DNA of 64,000 nt from positions 1 to 64,000 of the forward strand of contig CAVVDT010000007.1 of NCBI GenBank assembly GCA_963747005.1. Reading direction: 5' to 3'. Both the position numbers and the translations under genes were made by a program. Source of the DNA: CAVVDT01 sp963747005 (GTDB lineage: Bacteria; Pseudomonadota; Alphaproteobacteria; Rhizobiales; Aestuariivirgaceae). The notes beneath the pieces were generated by a model. The model was not told the DNA's origin and ran no database searches. It saw only the letters and a list, made by a program, of their open reading frames with translations. Of the stretch, positions 1 through 8,736 are shown in pieces (position 1 is the stretch's first letter; each line of letters starts with the position of its first letter).

Positions 1-93
1 CATAGACCATTCCCTGAACTTGTCCCCTTCGTGCTGTCCCCGCTGCACGTCCTCAATGTTGTCGTCGGCCGCTGCAAACCGGAAACGCCAAAG

Positions 94-124
94 CCCCATG
101 CCTGGCGGGCTGCCGGGCATGGGG
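94..124 (-). terminator. Hairpin downstream of the tyrosine-rich gene
   Basis: CCCCATGCC (94-102) pairs with GGCATGGGG (116-124), giving 9-bp arms 33 bases past the stop of the minus-strand gene at 157. The run of T after it is short, so it is a plausible but not textbook terminator. Confidence 0.5.
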
Positions 125-156
125 TCTGAAGGCGGTCGGGAGGCGCTGCGCCAGCG

Positions 157-387
157 TTACCGGCAGTTGTAGTAGCTGTTGTAGCTGTAATAGCTGGGGG
201 TGTAGCTGCTGTAGGAGTTGTAGGCGCGATAGGTGCTGTAGGTCGGCTGGTAGGAATAGGTGTAGGTGTAGTGGTAGGACGGGGTGTAGTAGCTGTTGTA
301 GTAGCCGTAACCACCGGCCGAAGCGGCAGAGGCGGTGAGGGCAAGGGCGGCGGCGGCGGCAAGGCCAAGAACGGTTTTGCGGATCAT
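157..387 (-). CDS. Small secreted tyrosine-rich protein
   Basis: 76 residues. A clear Sec signal peptide (residues 1-24, ending ASA) is followed by a mature chain of 52 residues containing 20 tyrosines in Y-x-Y, YY and S-Y patterns, ending N-C-R. The ATG at 387 has AAGGAAA about 9 bases upstream, which decides the start. No known domain is recognised. The composition suggests an extracellular or envelope structural protein, possibly cross-linked through tyrosines or the single C-terminal Cys; that is inference. A second protein at 62677-63366 ends in the same kind of tail (Tyr/Ser/Asn-rich, ending D-N-C-Q). Confidence 0.75.
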   Translation of the reverse strand: MIRKTVLGLAAAAALALTASAASAGGYGYYNSYYTPSYHYTYTYSYQPTYSTYRAYNSYSSYTPSYYSYNSYYNCR

Positions 388-612
388 GTGCGTGTTTCCT
401 TTGCAACAATGAGGGTTTCAGGGTCCCGGGTGCCTGCCTTCTGTTCGGCCGCGTCACCCTTGATGACGCCCGTTGTAGCCCAAGCCGGCTGAATGCGGCC
501 TGAGCGGCCGGGATAGCTCCCGTTCAGAATTGCCGTGGATGCAAGGCGATCGTCGCCGCGACCCGCGCGGCAGGGACAGCGGCCGCTGATCGACCCCAAG
601 GGGCAGTGAAGC

Positions 613-1818
613 CTATTCGTGCCGCAGGGCCTCAATCGGGTCGAGGCGGGCCGCGCGCCGCGCCGGGAAGTAGCCGAAGACCACGCCCACCGCCGCCGAA
701 AAGCCGAAAGCGACGAGAACAATGACCGGATCGAAGGTGAAGGGGATCTGCATCGCGTTCGACGCCACCACGGCGAGACCAAGTCCGCCGGCGATGCCGA
801 CCATGCCGCCGAACAGCGACAGCACCACCGCCTCCACCAGGAACTGCGTCAGCACCTGGCTCTCCTCGGCGCCGATGGCCAGGCGGATGCCGATCTCGCG
901 GGTGCGCTCGGTGACCGAGACCAGCATGATGTTCATGATGCCGATGCCGCCCACCAGGAGACTGACGCCGGCCACCGCGGCGAGCAGGCCGGTGAGCGCC
1001 GTGGTTGCCGCCGTCTGGGTCTCGGCGATCTGGCGCATGTCGCGCACCGTGAAATCGTCCGTCTTGTCGCCGATGATATGGCGGCGTTCGCGCAGCAGCC
1101 ATTCGATGTCCGACTGCACCTTGGCGGTTTCGGAGCCGTTGCGCGCCGAGACGTAGATGCGCGGAATATTGGTGTTGCCGGCGATGCGCCGCTGGAAAGC
1201 CCTGAGCGGCATCAGCACCACATCGTCCTGATCGGTGCCGAAGCCGCTCTGGCCCTTGGCCTCGAGCACGCCGATCACCTGGCAGGAGATCGTGCCCACC
1301 CGGATGCGCTGTCCCAGGCTGTCGGCATTGGCAAACAGCGCATCACGCACCGTCTCGCCGAGGATGCACACCGGTCGCCCGCTGCGGACCTCGCCGGCGA
1401 GGAAGATGCGGCCGCGGGTCAATGGCCAGTCCTGGGAGATGAAGAAGTCATCGTCGGTGCCGGTCGCCGTGGTGACGCGGTTTTCGGTGCCATAGATGAC
1501 AGTCACCGATTTCTGGGCCACTGGCGTCACCGCCTTGGCGCTGTGGAGTTGGGTCTTGAGCGCCTCGATGTCGCGGGCATTGAAGGGCTTGGCGTCGGTA
1601 CTGGCACGGCCGGGGCCGAACTGGCCGGGACGCACGAACAACAGGTTCGAGCCCAGCTTCGCCATGTCGGCGGCGACCTTGGCGGTGGTGCCGTTGCCGA
1701 TGGTCACCATGGCGATCACCGCGCCGACACCGATGACGATGCCGAGCACCGTGAGGAACGAGCGCAAGGTGTTGCGCGCGATGGCCTGGATAGCGAGTTT
1801 CAGGGTTTCGAGGAACAT
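613..1818 (-). CDS. MacB-like ABC transporter permease (FtsX fold)
   Basis: 401 residues from the ATG at 1818; an in-frame extension to 1947 is possible but looks noncoding. One N-terminal membrane segment (about 15-37) precedes a MacB-type periplasmic domain (about 40-270), then three C-terminal segments of the FtsX domain, ending P-A-R-R-A-A-R-L-D-P-I-E-A-L-R, typical of MacB/LolCDE-type permeases. It is the last gene of a three-gene set with the ATPase (2088-2807) and the membrane fusion protein (2818-4110). Unlike E. coli MacB, ATPase and permease are separate proteins. The substrate cannot be told; macrolides, peptides or lipids are all known for the family. Confidence 0.9.
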   Translation of the reverse strand: MFLETLKLAIQAIARNTLRSFLTVLGIVIGVGAVIAMVTIGNGTTAKVAADMAKLGSNLLFVRPGQFGPGRASTDAKPFNARDIEALKTQLHSAKAVTPVAQKSVTVIYGTENRVTTATGTDDDFFISQDWPLTRGRIFLAGEVRSGRPVCILGETVRDALFANADSLGQRIRVGTISCQVIGVLEAKGQSGFGTDQDDVVLMPLRAFQRRIAGNTNIPRIYVSARNGSETAKVQSDIEWLLRERRHIIGDKTDDFTVRDMRQIAETQTAATTALTGLLAAVAGVSLLVGGIGIMNIMLVSVTERTREIGIRLAIGAEESQVLTQFLVEAVVLSLFGGMVGIAGGLGLAVVASNAMQIPFTFDPVIVLVAFGFSAAVGVVFGYFPARRAARLDPIEALRHE

Positions 1819-1962
1819 CAGGACCTGCGGGCAGTCATGGTTGCGGCGCCGGCGTGGCCCCTTTCGCTTCTGGCTAGCTTTGAGGGGCGCTGAAGGGCCC
1901 ACCCCTGCAAGCCGCTCAAAGCGAAGTCCAGAGGCGGAAGGGGCCACGTCCCCAACGGATTT

Positions 1963-2053
1963 GACAGGATTGGCCCATCTTCACGTCGTTTCGTCGTCGA
2001 ATATGCCAGCATGTCCTTCCTCCTCAACCCCGCAAATATGGGCCAATCCTGTC
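1963..2053. repeat. 16-bp perfect inverted repeat inside the macAB-like operon
   Basis: GACAGGATTGGCCCAT (1963-1978) is matched exactly by its reverse complement ATGGGCCAATCCTGTC (2038-2053), separated by 59 bases. It sits in the 269-bp gap between ATPase and permease genes, an unusually long gap for this operon type. It could be a small palindromic element inserted in the operon or a long hairpin lowering permease expression. No credible gene was seen in the gap. Confidence 0.8.
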
Positions 2054-2087
2054 CAACCGGCACCACGACCATGACTGTCCACAGGTC

Positions 2088-2807
2088 CTAGGCCGCATCC
2101 CGGCTCGGCCCATCTCGCGCGATGCGGCCATCGAGGAAGTGGATGACGCGGTGGGCATAGGCCGCCATCTCGGCCTCGTGCGTCACCATGACGACGGTGA
2201 TGCCTTCCTTTTGGTTGAGCTCTTGCAGCAACTGCATGATCTCATGGCTGGTCTTGGTGTCGAGGTTGCCGGTTGGTTCATCCGCCAGCACCACCATGGG
2301 CTGGGTGACGATGGCGCGAGCGATGGCGACGCGCTGCTGCTGGCCGCCCGACAGCTCTCCCGGCGAGTGGTCCTGCCGGCCTTCGAGTCCGACGCGCCTC
2401 AGCGCCTCGATCGCCCGCCGCCGCCGTTCGGCCGGTCGCATGCCGCGATAGATCAGCGGCAGCTCGACGTTTTCCATGGCCGATGTGCGCGCCAGGAGGT
2501 TGAAGCCCTGGAATACGAAGCCGAGAAAGTTGCGGCGCAGAAGCGCGCGCTGGTTGCGGGTGAGGGCGCCGACATCGACGCCGTGGAACAGGTATTGGCC
2601 ACCGGTCGGGGTATCGAGGCAGCCGATCATGTTCATGGCCGTCGACTTGCCCGAGCCCGACGGCCCCATGATGGCGACGAACGCCCCTGCCTGGATGGCG
2701 AGGTTGACGCCGTCGAGGGCACGCACTTCGGCAACGCCGCTGCCGTAGATCCTGGAGACGTCACGCAGTTCGATCAGCGGCGATCGTGGCTCGTCGGGTT
2801 GCGGCAT
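2088..2807 (-). CDS. MacB-type ABC transporter ATP-binding protein
   Basis: 239 residues from the ATG at 2807, chosen over 2840 because GAGGCGG lies upstream of 2807 and the longer form would overlap the preceding gene by 23 bases with no ribosome site. Walker A GPSGSGKS (residues 48-55), Q-loop FVFQGFNLL, signature LSGGQQQR, Walker B VVLADEPTGNLD and the H-loop (MVTHE) are all present. The sequence type (MacB/LolD/FtsE clade) fits the FtsX-fold permease downstream. It powers the tripartite exporter from the cytoplasmic face. Confidence 0.95.
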   Translation of the reverse strand: MPQPDEPRSPLIELRDVSRIYGSGVAEVRALDGVNLAIQAGAFVAIMGPSGSGKSTAMNMIGCLDTPTGGQYLFHGVDVGALTRNQRALLRRNFLGFVFQGFNLLARTSAMENVELPLIYRGMRPAERRRRAIEALRRVGLEGRQDHSPGELSGGQQQRVAIARAIVTQPMVVLADEPTGNLDTKTSHEIMQLLQELNQKEGITVVMVTHEAEMAAYAHRVIHFLDGRIARDGPSRDAA

Positions 2808-2817
2808 GGGTGCCGCC

Positions 2818-4110
2818 TCAGCCACTGCGCGCGGAGGCATCGACGATGACTTTTTCGCCAGCCTTCAAGGGACCGCCGACGATCTGGGTGCGCTTGCCGT
2901 CGCTCACCCCCACCTTGACATGCACTTCTACGGGAGCGCCGTCACGCAGCACCCACACCGCGGGGCCATCTGCGGACCTCGCCGGCCGGCTGGGTTGGCG
3001 AAAGCGAAAGCCGCCCGGCAGCAGTTTCGACAGGAAGCTGCGGTTGTCGGTCTCGCTTTCGGTGCGCGGCGGGGTAAAGCGCAACGCCTCGTTGGAGACG
3101 GTGAGCACATCCTTCGCCTGTTGCACGGTGATCTCGGCGGTTGCCGTCATGCCGGGCCTGAGCAGCAGGTCGGGATTGTCGGCGGTGAGCACCGCGGTAT
3201 AGGTGACGACGCCCTGCACCACCTGCGAGCCGTAGCGCAACTGCCGGATGCGGGCCTCGAACTGGCGGTCCGGATAGGCATCGACGGTGAAGCTGGCGGT
3301 CTGGCCTTCATGCACCTTGCCAACGTCGGCCTCGTCCACGTCCACCTGGATCTCCATCTTCGAGAGGTCCTCGGCGATGGTGAACAGCACCGGTGCCTGC
3401 AGCGACGAGGCAACCACCTGGCCGGGATCGACATTGCGCATCAGCACCACCCCGGCAATGGGCGAGCAGATGCAGCTCTTTTTGAGATTGGTCTCATTGA
3501 GCTGCAAGTCGGCCTCGGCCGCCGCTACATCGGCATTGGCGCTTTCGAGCCCGGCGACTGCCCGGTCGTAGGCGGCACGGGCGGTGTCGAGGTCCTGCGA
3601 GGAGGCGACGCGCTGGGCGACCAGGGTCTGCTTGCGTTGCAGGTCCTGCTTGGTCTGCACCACGGTGGCCTCGGCCACTGCGACATCGGCCTGGGCAGCC
3701 TTCAGGTGGGCGCGCGAGCTTTCGACCGTCGCCTTGAGCTTGTCGGTGTCGAGTTCGGCCAGCGTCTGGCCGACCTTGACGTGCGAGTTGTAGTCGACGG
3801 CCACCGTGCGCACGATGCCCGACAGTTCGCTGGAGATGTCGACCTTGTTGGTGGGCTGCACCGTGCCTGTGGCCGTCACGAGCACCGTGATGTCGCCGCG
3901 CGCGGCGGCATCGGTGCGGTACTGCAGACTTGTCGATTTACCGGCGCCATTGCCGAACATCTGGTAGGCCGCAAGCCCCGCAAGCGCCAGCGCCACCAGG
4001 ATGAGCGGCCATTTGAGGCGCCGCATCAGCCCCGAGGACCGCTTGCCGCCAACCCCGAGGACAGCCGCGATGTCGGCCTGCTGCTCTCCACCCTGAAATT
4101 TGCCACTCAT
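2818..4110 (-). CDS. MacA-like periplasmic membrane fusion protein (HlyD/RND-MFP family)
   Basis: 430 residues: cytoplasmic N-terminus, one membrane segment at about 31-50, then lipoyl half-motifs flanking a long coiled-coil hairpin (about 100-200, rich in Ala/Glu/Gln), a beta-barrel domain and a membrane-proximal domain. Such adaptors link an inner-membrane ABC transporter to an outer-membrane channel. No outer membrane TolC-like gene is next to it, so a channel encoded elsewhere is probably used. It is the first gene of the operon, followed within 11 bases by the ATPase. Confidence 0.92.
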   Translation of the reverse strand: MSGKFQGGEQQADIAAVLGVGGKRSSGLMRRLKWPLILVALALAGLAAYQMFGNGAGKSTSLQYRTDAAARGDITVLVTATGTVQPTNKVDISSELSGIVRTVAVDYNSHVKVGQTLAELDTDKLKATVESSRAHLKAAQADVAVAEATVVQTKQDLQRKQTLVAQRVASSQDLDTARAAYDRAVAGLESANADVAAAEADLQLNETNLKKSCICSPIAGVVLMRNVDPGQVVASSLQAPVLFTIAEDLSKMEIQVDVDEADVGKVHEGQTASFTVDAYPDRQFEARIRQLRYGSQVVQGVVTYTAVLTADNPDLLLRPGMTATAEITVQQAKDVLTVSNEALRFTPPRTESETDNRSFLSKLLPGGFRFRQPSRPARSADGPAVWVLRDGAPVEVHVKVGVSDGKRTQIVGGPLKAGEKVIVDASARSG

Positions 4111-4240
4111 CTGCCGTCACCACCATCACGTCTGCGCTGCGATCATCCCGCCAATGGCGGTCGCGATCAAGCCGGACCGGCTATGTACCTGGCAATTGTG
4201 GCAAATTGCGCCGCGGCGACGTCCGCCGTCGGACGCCGTC

Positions 4241-4633
4241 TCACGCGGCAAAAAGCTGAAGCTGCGACGCAACGCCGGCGCGCTCGGATTGCGGGGCGAC
4301 ATTGAGGCCCTGCCGCAGGTCATCGAGGATCATCTGGCGTTCGTCCTCGCCATCGGCCAGCAGGTGCACGTGGATTTCATTGGCAAGCCCGATCCCGGCG
4401 CCGCCATCGGCCTGGCGCGCCAGGTTGAACGCCAGATGGGCCGGAAAGCATCCCACCGCCAGCACCCGGCAGGGGCCGCGCCCGTCGCGCTCGACCGAGA
4501 CATAGACCGCCCCGGGCAGCGGCGGGCAGTCGTCGGCTTCGTAGACGGTGTGGATATACCGCCGCCCCGAGGCGCCGCGCCAGTAGATGAAGCGGTCGGC
4601 AAAATCGCAATCGAGGCTGAGGGCATCGGGCAT
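4241..4633 (-). CDS. Uncharacterised protein under a LexA-type SOS box
   Basis: 130 residues from the ATG at 4633, preceded by GTGGAG about 8 bases upstream; a TTG start at 4660 is possible but lies inside the SOS box. No motif I recognise. The chain is soluble, with a probable beta-rich N-terminal half (W-R-G-A-S-G-R-R-Y then V-Y-V-S-V-E-R-D) and a helical acidic C-terminal half ending QLQLFAA, a hydrophobic tail that resembles a sliding-clamp binding motif (QLxLF). That tail plus SOS control would fit a DNA-damage function, but this is inference. It is monocistronic. Confidence 0.75.
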   Translation of the reverse strand: MPDALSLDCDFADRFIYWRGASGRRYIHTVYEADDCPPLPGAVYVSVERDGRGPCRVLAVGCFPAHLAFNLARQADGGAGIGLANEIHVHLLADGEDERQMILDDLRQGLNVAPQSERAGVASQLQLFAA

Positions 4634-4654
4634 CTGTTGGCTCCACTTGTTATG

Positions 4655-4669
4655 GAACAAAAATAGAAC
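4655..4669 (-). promoter_or_regulatory. LexA (SOS) box, GTTC-N7-GTTC
   Basis: On the minus strand the sequence reads GTTCTATTTTTGTTC, an exact match to the alphaproteobacterial LexA consensus GTTC-N7-GTTC. It ends 22 bases before the ATG at 4633, where it would overlap the promoter of that gene. Seen directly; the LexA assignment comes from known alphaproteobacterial SOS boxes. Confidence 0.8.
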
Positions 4670-4801
4670 AATTATCTGGAGCTGTCAAGCCGCAATCGCT
4701 GTCCGCGGTGCCTCGGTGGCAGGTGTCGCATTTGGAACTGACACTGCCGCGTTGCCGGCCTATGGTCGATGATCGCCCGATTACCAGGAAAGACCAGCCC
4801 C

Positions 4802-6346
4802 ATGTCGACACCCGAGCATCGGCCCCACCGGCGGCAGCGCAGCGAGCGGCGCGACCGTTCGGGACCGGTTTCCTACGCCCCCATGCCGCCCATCGACAAT
4901 CCCCATCCCCCCGTCGAGGTGCTGGGCGCGGAAGGGGTGGAGCGCATTGTCGATGCCGCCTTCCGCCTCATCGAGGAAGCGGGCCTCGAGTTCCGTTCGG
5001 CCAGGGCGCTTTCCATCCTGAAGGCCAACGGCGCCGTCGTCGACGAGGCGACCCAGATGGTGCGCATGGGCCGCGACGTGGTGAAACACTTCGCAAGCCT
5101 CGCCCCGGCGCGCATTCCGCTGCACGCCCGCAACCCGGCCCGCGACACTTTTCTCGGCGGCAACCGCGTCAACTTCAACACCGTCGGCAGCCCGCCCAAC
5201 ATCTCCGACATGGAGGGCGGCCGCCGCCCGGGTTCCTATAAGGATCTATGCAACCTGGTGAAGCTCAACCACGCGCTTGGCGTCATCCACCTGGCCGGCG
5301 GCGCCGTGGTGGAGCCGCTCGATCTCCCCGTCCCCTCGCGCCATCTCGACAACGCCTATGCGCTCTTGCGCTACACCGACCGGCCGATCTTCGTGCGCAC
5401 CGTCTCCGCCTTCCGCGCCGAGGACGCCATCGAGATGGTGGCGATAGCCCGCGGGCGTAGCCGCGAGGCCCTCAAGGGTGAATGTTCCGTGGGCACCTCC
5501 TTCAATGTCAACTCGCCGCGCCGCGTCGATGAGGAACTGCTCGACGGGCTCATGTGCTTTGCCGAGAACGGCCAGATGGTCGCCATCACCCCGTTCACGC
5601 TGGCCGGCGCCATGAGCCCGGTGACAGTGGCCGGCGCGCTGGTTCAGCAGACGGCCGAAGCCCTGGCCGTCATCGCCTTTTCGCAGATGGTGAAGGCGGG
5701 CGCCCCTGTGATGTTCGGCGGCTTTACCTCCAACGTCGACATGAAGTCGGGGGCGCCCGCCTTCGGCACGCCCGAATACGTCCGCGCCACCCTGGCCGGG
5801 GGTGAGATCGCCCGCCACTTCAAGCTGCCCTACCGCTCCTCCAACGTGAATGCCTCCAACGTCGTCGATGCCCAGTCGACCTACGAGAGCGCCATGTCGC
5901 TCTATGCCGTGATCATGGGTCATGCCAACCTCGTCCATCACGGCCTCGGGTGGCTGGAAGGCGGCCTCACCGCCTCCATCGAAAAGACCGTGGTCGATGC
6001 CGAGATGATCCGCGCCTGGGCGGCCTCGCTTGAACCCCTCGATCTCAGCGACGACGCCCTCGCGGTGGATGCCATCAAGGGCGTGGTGCCGGGCGGCCAC
6101 TTCTTCGGCGAGGCCCACACGCTGGCCCGCTACGAGACCGCCTTTTATCAGCCGATGATCTCCGACTGGCGCAACTTCGAGACGTGGGCGGAAGACGGCG
6201 CGAGAACCGCCACCCAGCGTGCCCATGATCTGGCCAAGCGCCTGCTGGCGAACTACGAGGCCCCGCCCATGGACGAGGCCGTGGACGAGGCGCTCAAGGA
6301 TTTCATGGCGCGGCGAAAGCATGAGTTGGGCACCATGGCGGCGTAG
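4802..6346 (+). CDS. Trimethylamine methyltransferase (MttB) family protein, non-pyrrolysine type
   Basis: 514 residues. The start at 4802 is preferred over 4769 because AGGAAAG lies about 11 bases upstream and the family N-terminus begins here. The chain matches the MttB superfamily throughout (for example F-N-T-V-G-S-P-P-N and the A-L-x-V-I-A-F-S-Q-M region). The reading frame has no in-frame amber codon, so it is one of the non-pyrrolysine members, such as those acting on glycine betaine or other quaternary amines with a corrinoid protein. No corrinoid protein, reactivase or transporter gene is adjacent, so the substrate is open. Confidence 0.85.
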   Translation: MSTPEHRPHRRQRSERRDRSGPVSYAPMPPIDNPHPPVEVLGAEGVERIVDAAFRLIEEAGLEFRSARALSILKANGAVVDEATQMVRMGRDVVKHFASLAPARIPLHARNPARDTFLGGNRVNFNTVGSPPNISDMEGGRRPGSYKDLCNLVKLNHALGVIHLAGGAVVEPLDLPVPSRHLDNAYALLRYTDRPIFVRTVSAFRAEDAIEMVAIARGRSREALKGECSVGTSFNVNSPRRVDEELLDGLMCFAENGQMVAITPFTLAGAMSPVTVAGALVQQTAEALAVIAFSQMVKAGAPVMFGGFTSNVDMKSGAPAFGTPEYVRATLAGGEIARHFKLPYRSSNVNASNVVDAQSTYESAMSLYAVIMGHANLVHHGLGWLEGGLTASIEKTVVDAEMIRAWAASLEPLDLSDDALAVDAIKGVVPGGHFFGEAHTLARYETAFYQPMISDWRNFETWAEDGARTATQRAHDLAKRLLANYEAPPMDEAVDEALKDFMARRKHELGTMAA

Positions 6347-6445
6347 ATTTGGTGCCTCTCCAACAACATCCTCGGGGCTGGCCCTTCCGCTACCCCCAAG
6401 GTTGAACCGGGGCACCGGAGGCCACACACCACAACCCTCCCCGTC

Positions 6446-6468
6446 ATGCGCGGGCTCGACCCGCGCAT
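6446..6468. repeat. REP-like palindrome
   Basis: ATGCGCGGG (6446-6454) and CCCGCGCAT (6460-6468) around CTCGA, inside the context GTCATG...CATCCAT. This is the same intergenic palindrome type as at 11328, 12500, 18587 and 29954. It lies between convergent genes. Confidence 0.7.
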
Positions 6469-6517
6469 CCATTTGAGATCGTCAGAGGAACAAGATGAGG
6501 TCGGATCGACCCCGCCA

Positions 6518-6829
6518 TCACGCATCGACGGTTTCGCGCAAAGGCATGAGGATGTTGAGGACCTCGATTTGCGGTTCGCCGACCGTCTCATAGGCAGAGG
6601 CAATGGTGGCCCGCAAGGCCGACTTGCGATAGGCATCGAGCGCTTCTTCGGAGTCCCACAGATAGAGCCCGCCGACTTCCCCTGTGGCCGGGTCCTCGAA
6701 GTAGTATTTCTGGCACAGGCCGGGCAGGGCGCGAAACTCAGGTGCTCTCTCGCGCGCGATCTCCATGACCCTGGTCATGGACAGTTTGGTTTTGAATTTT
6801 GCCCGCAGAATGATTTTCGGTTGCTTCAT
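6518..6829 (-). CDS. YdhR-like putative monooxygenase
   Basis: 103 residues, the normal length for the YdhR/ABM-like dimeric alpha-beta barrel group. Seen: K-x-K-T-K-L-S near the N-terminus, the F-R-A-L-P-G-L-C-Q-K-Y-Y core, then G-G-L-Y-L-W-D-S-E-E-A-L-D-A-Y, the usual family signature. Members are small cofactor-poor oxygenase-like proteins of uncertain substrate. It is next to the left end of the IS cluster and appears intact. Confidence 0.8.
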   Translation of the reverse strand: MKQPKIILRAKFKTKLSMTRVMEIARERAPEFRALPGLCQKYYFEDPATGEVGGLYLWDSEEALDAYRKSALRATIASAYETVGEPQIEVLNILMPLRETVDA

Positions 6830-6863
6830 CTCAATGCCTCCCTTTCGTAATGGGTCGTCAGTC

Positions 6864-7482
6864 TAGAGCAGAATCCGATCACACTGTATCGGCTTGATAG
6901 CCGCAGGCCGCGAAGTAGTTGCTGGCGTTTTGCGGGGTGACGAGGTCGATTGCCCTTGCGATGGCGTCGTCGAGATCGGCCTTGGTGCGGGCCGCGGTTT
7001 TCTTCAGGAAGGCCTTGATCTGGGCGATCGCCTTTTCGATGGGATTGAAGTCGGGCGAGTAGGCCGGCAGGAAGAGGAGGGTCGCGCCGCGGGCCTCGAT
7101 GGCCTGTTTGGCGCCGCAAGCCTTGTGAGCCGGCAGATTGTCCATGATGACGATATCGCCGGGCATCAAGCAGGGGGCCAGCAAGGTTTCGATATAGGCC
7201 TGGAACATCTCGCCATCCATGGCCCCGTCCATGACCATGGGCGCGATGATGCCGTCGGTGCTGAGACCGGCGACCAGTGTCGTTGTCTTCCAATGGCCGT
7301 GGGGAATGGCTGCCCGGCAGCGTTCGCCGCGCCTGGCGCGACCGTAAAGGCGCGCCATCTTGGTGTTGGTGCCGCACTCATCGAGGAAGATCAGCCGCTT
7401 CGGCTCAAGCTCCGGTTGCCTGTCGAACCAGGCCTCGCGGGCCGCCTTCACGTCGGCGCGATCCTGCTCTGCGGCATGGGCG
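6864..7482 (-). mobile_element. 3' remnant of an IS630-family element (type A)
   Basis: The outer end begins at the TA of 6864-6865 with an IS630-like terminal sequence just inside (AGAGCAGAATCCGATCACAC). Only the transposase C-terminal half is present. At 7483 it is cut by the IS1111-type element, and the missing 5' half is not found on the other side. Confidence 0.75.
6879..7482 (-). pseudogene. IS630-family transposase, N-terminally truncated
   Basis: The readable frame covers the DDE domain: L-I-F-L-D-E-C-G-T-N (first Asp), I-V-I-M-D-N-L-P-A-H-K (second Asp) and S-P-D-F-N-P-I-E (Glu), ending C-G-Y-Q-A-D-T-V. The first Met of the open frame is at 7451, but homologous codons (K-T-A-H-A-A-E-Q) continue upstream to about 7483, where the element is interrupted. 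The HTH N-terminus is absent, so it should be inactive on its own. Confidence 0.85.
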
Positions 7483-7560
7483 GTCTTTTATGGGATGGCC
7501 CGCCCCTCCCGAGGGGCATCGGCTAGGATGCTGGTGCTGAACAACAAAGGAGCGAGCCAA

Positions 7561-8594
7561 TGAGCATTGTGATCCTGGGCATTGATCTGGGCAAGAACCT
7601 GAACAGCGTGGTGGGCATGGACGCGAAGGGGCAAGTTGTTCTGCGCCGCCGCGTCAGGCGAGCGACGCTTGCTGAGCTTGCGGGCAAGCTGGAGCCCTGT
7701 ACGGTGGCGATGGAGGCATGTTGTGGCGCCCACCATGTCGGTCGGCTCTTTGCTGCACGTGGCCACGAGGTGCGGCTGATGTCGCCTGAGTATGTGCGGC
7801 CCTATGTCAGAGCCCAGAAGAACGACGACAACGACGCAGAGGGGATCGCGGAAGCTGCGGCGCGGCCGACCATGCGCTTCGTCGAACTGAAGAGCCAGGA
7901 TCGGCTCGATCTTCAGACCCTGCATCGGGCCCGGTCGCGTCTCGTCGCCGCCCGCAAATCGCTGTTGAACCAGCTGCGGGCGATTCTGTTCGAACGGGGA
8001 TACACCTTCCGGCAAGGACGCAAAGTGCTCGAACGCGAAGTGGATGAGTTGCTGGTAGAGCCGGTCTCGGATTTATCGGTCCGCATCCTGGCCCTTATTG
8101 CCGACATGCGGGCTGAGTGGCGCTCGCTTGACCACAGGATCGAAGCCTTGAACGAGGAGTTGGCCGAACATGCCCGCAAAGACGAGGGCGCAAACCGGCT
8201 AACCTCGATCCCCGGCATTGGAGTGCTCGGCGCCACCGCGCTGATCGCCGCCGTCGGCAATGGCGAGGCCTTCCGGCGGGCGCGGGACCTGCCGGCGTGG
8301 CTCGGCCTTGTGCCGAAGCAGATGACGACCGGCGGCAAGCCGAAGCTGCTCGGGATCACCAAGCGGGGGAACACATACTTGCGCATGCTGTTGATCCACG
8401 GCGCGCGCGCCGCGATGCCGGGCCTCTCCAGGCAGCAGACGCCACTCGGCTCATGGCTGCGGGGCTTGCTTGCAAGAGCGCACCGTAACGTTGCGATTGT
8501 GGCGCTGGCGGCGAAGCTCGCCCGGATCGCTTGGGCCACCTTGAAGCACGGCGCGCGCTTCGATCCGATGCGCGGAGCTGAAATGGCAATGTGA
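7561..8594 (+). CDS. IS110/IS1111-family transposase
   Basis: 344 residues. The N-terminal DEDD (RuvC-like) domain begins I-L-G-I-D-L-G-K-N, with E in V-A-M-E-A-C-C-G and the K-N-D-D-N-D-A-E-G motif; the C-terminal Transposase_20 domain carries I-P-G-I-G and the T-T-G-G-K-P-K-L-L-G-I segment, followed by the L-L-I-H-G-A-R-A helix. These enzymes recombine without terminal inverted repeats, guided by a bridge RNA. AAAGGAGCGAGCC just upstream sets the start at the ATG spanning 7561. Frame is intact. Confidence 0.93.
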
Positions 8595-8736
8595 GCAACG
8601 AAGATTGACCCCGGCACCAGAGTACGACCGGAGCGGCCGCGGTCTTGTGAGGTTGGCGAGAGGAAGCTGATGGCCAAAAGGGTCGAACGCCCGCGTCCCT
8701 GGAAGCCTGGTTCAAAAAACGGCGTATCGACGCCGA
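8595..8736 (+). ncRNA. Candidate bridge RNA region of the IS1111-type element
   Basis: This 3' noncoding segment can form several helices, for example GGCGT(atcg)ACGCC at about 8721-8734 and a CCGGAGCGGCCGCGG segment near 8629. In IS1111-type elements the guide RNA is encoded downstream of the transposase. Position is inferred; no promoter or loop-to-target pairing was proven. Confidence 0.35.

Noticed and set aside
619..1893. Long plus-strand frame of 424 codons opposite the permease
   Set aside because: Composition rich in His, Asp, Gly and Ala without domains; a shadow of the real gene caused by GC-rich third positions.
2806..4305. 499-codon plus-strand frame opposite the MacA-like gene
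   Set aside because: Shadow frame; low-complexity composition, no ribosome site.
4802..6346. Pyrrolysine-containing MttB
   Set aside because: No internal amber codon occurs in the frame, and no pyl genes are present in the window.
5246..6472. 408-codon minus-strand frame opposite the MttB gene
   Set aside because: Shadow frame with His/Gly-rich repeats.
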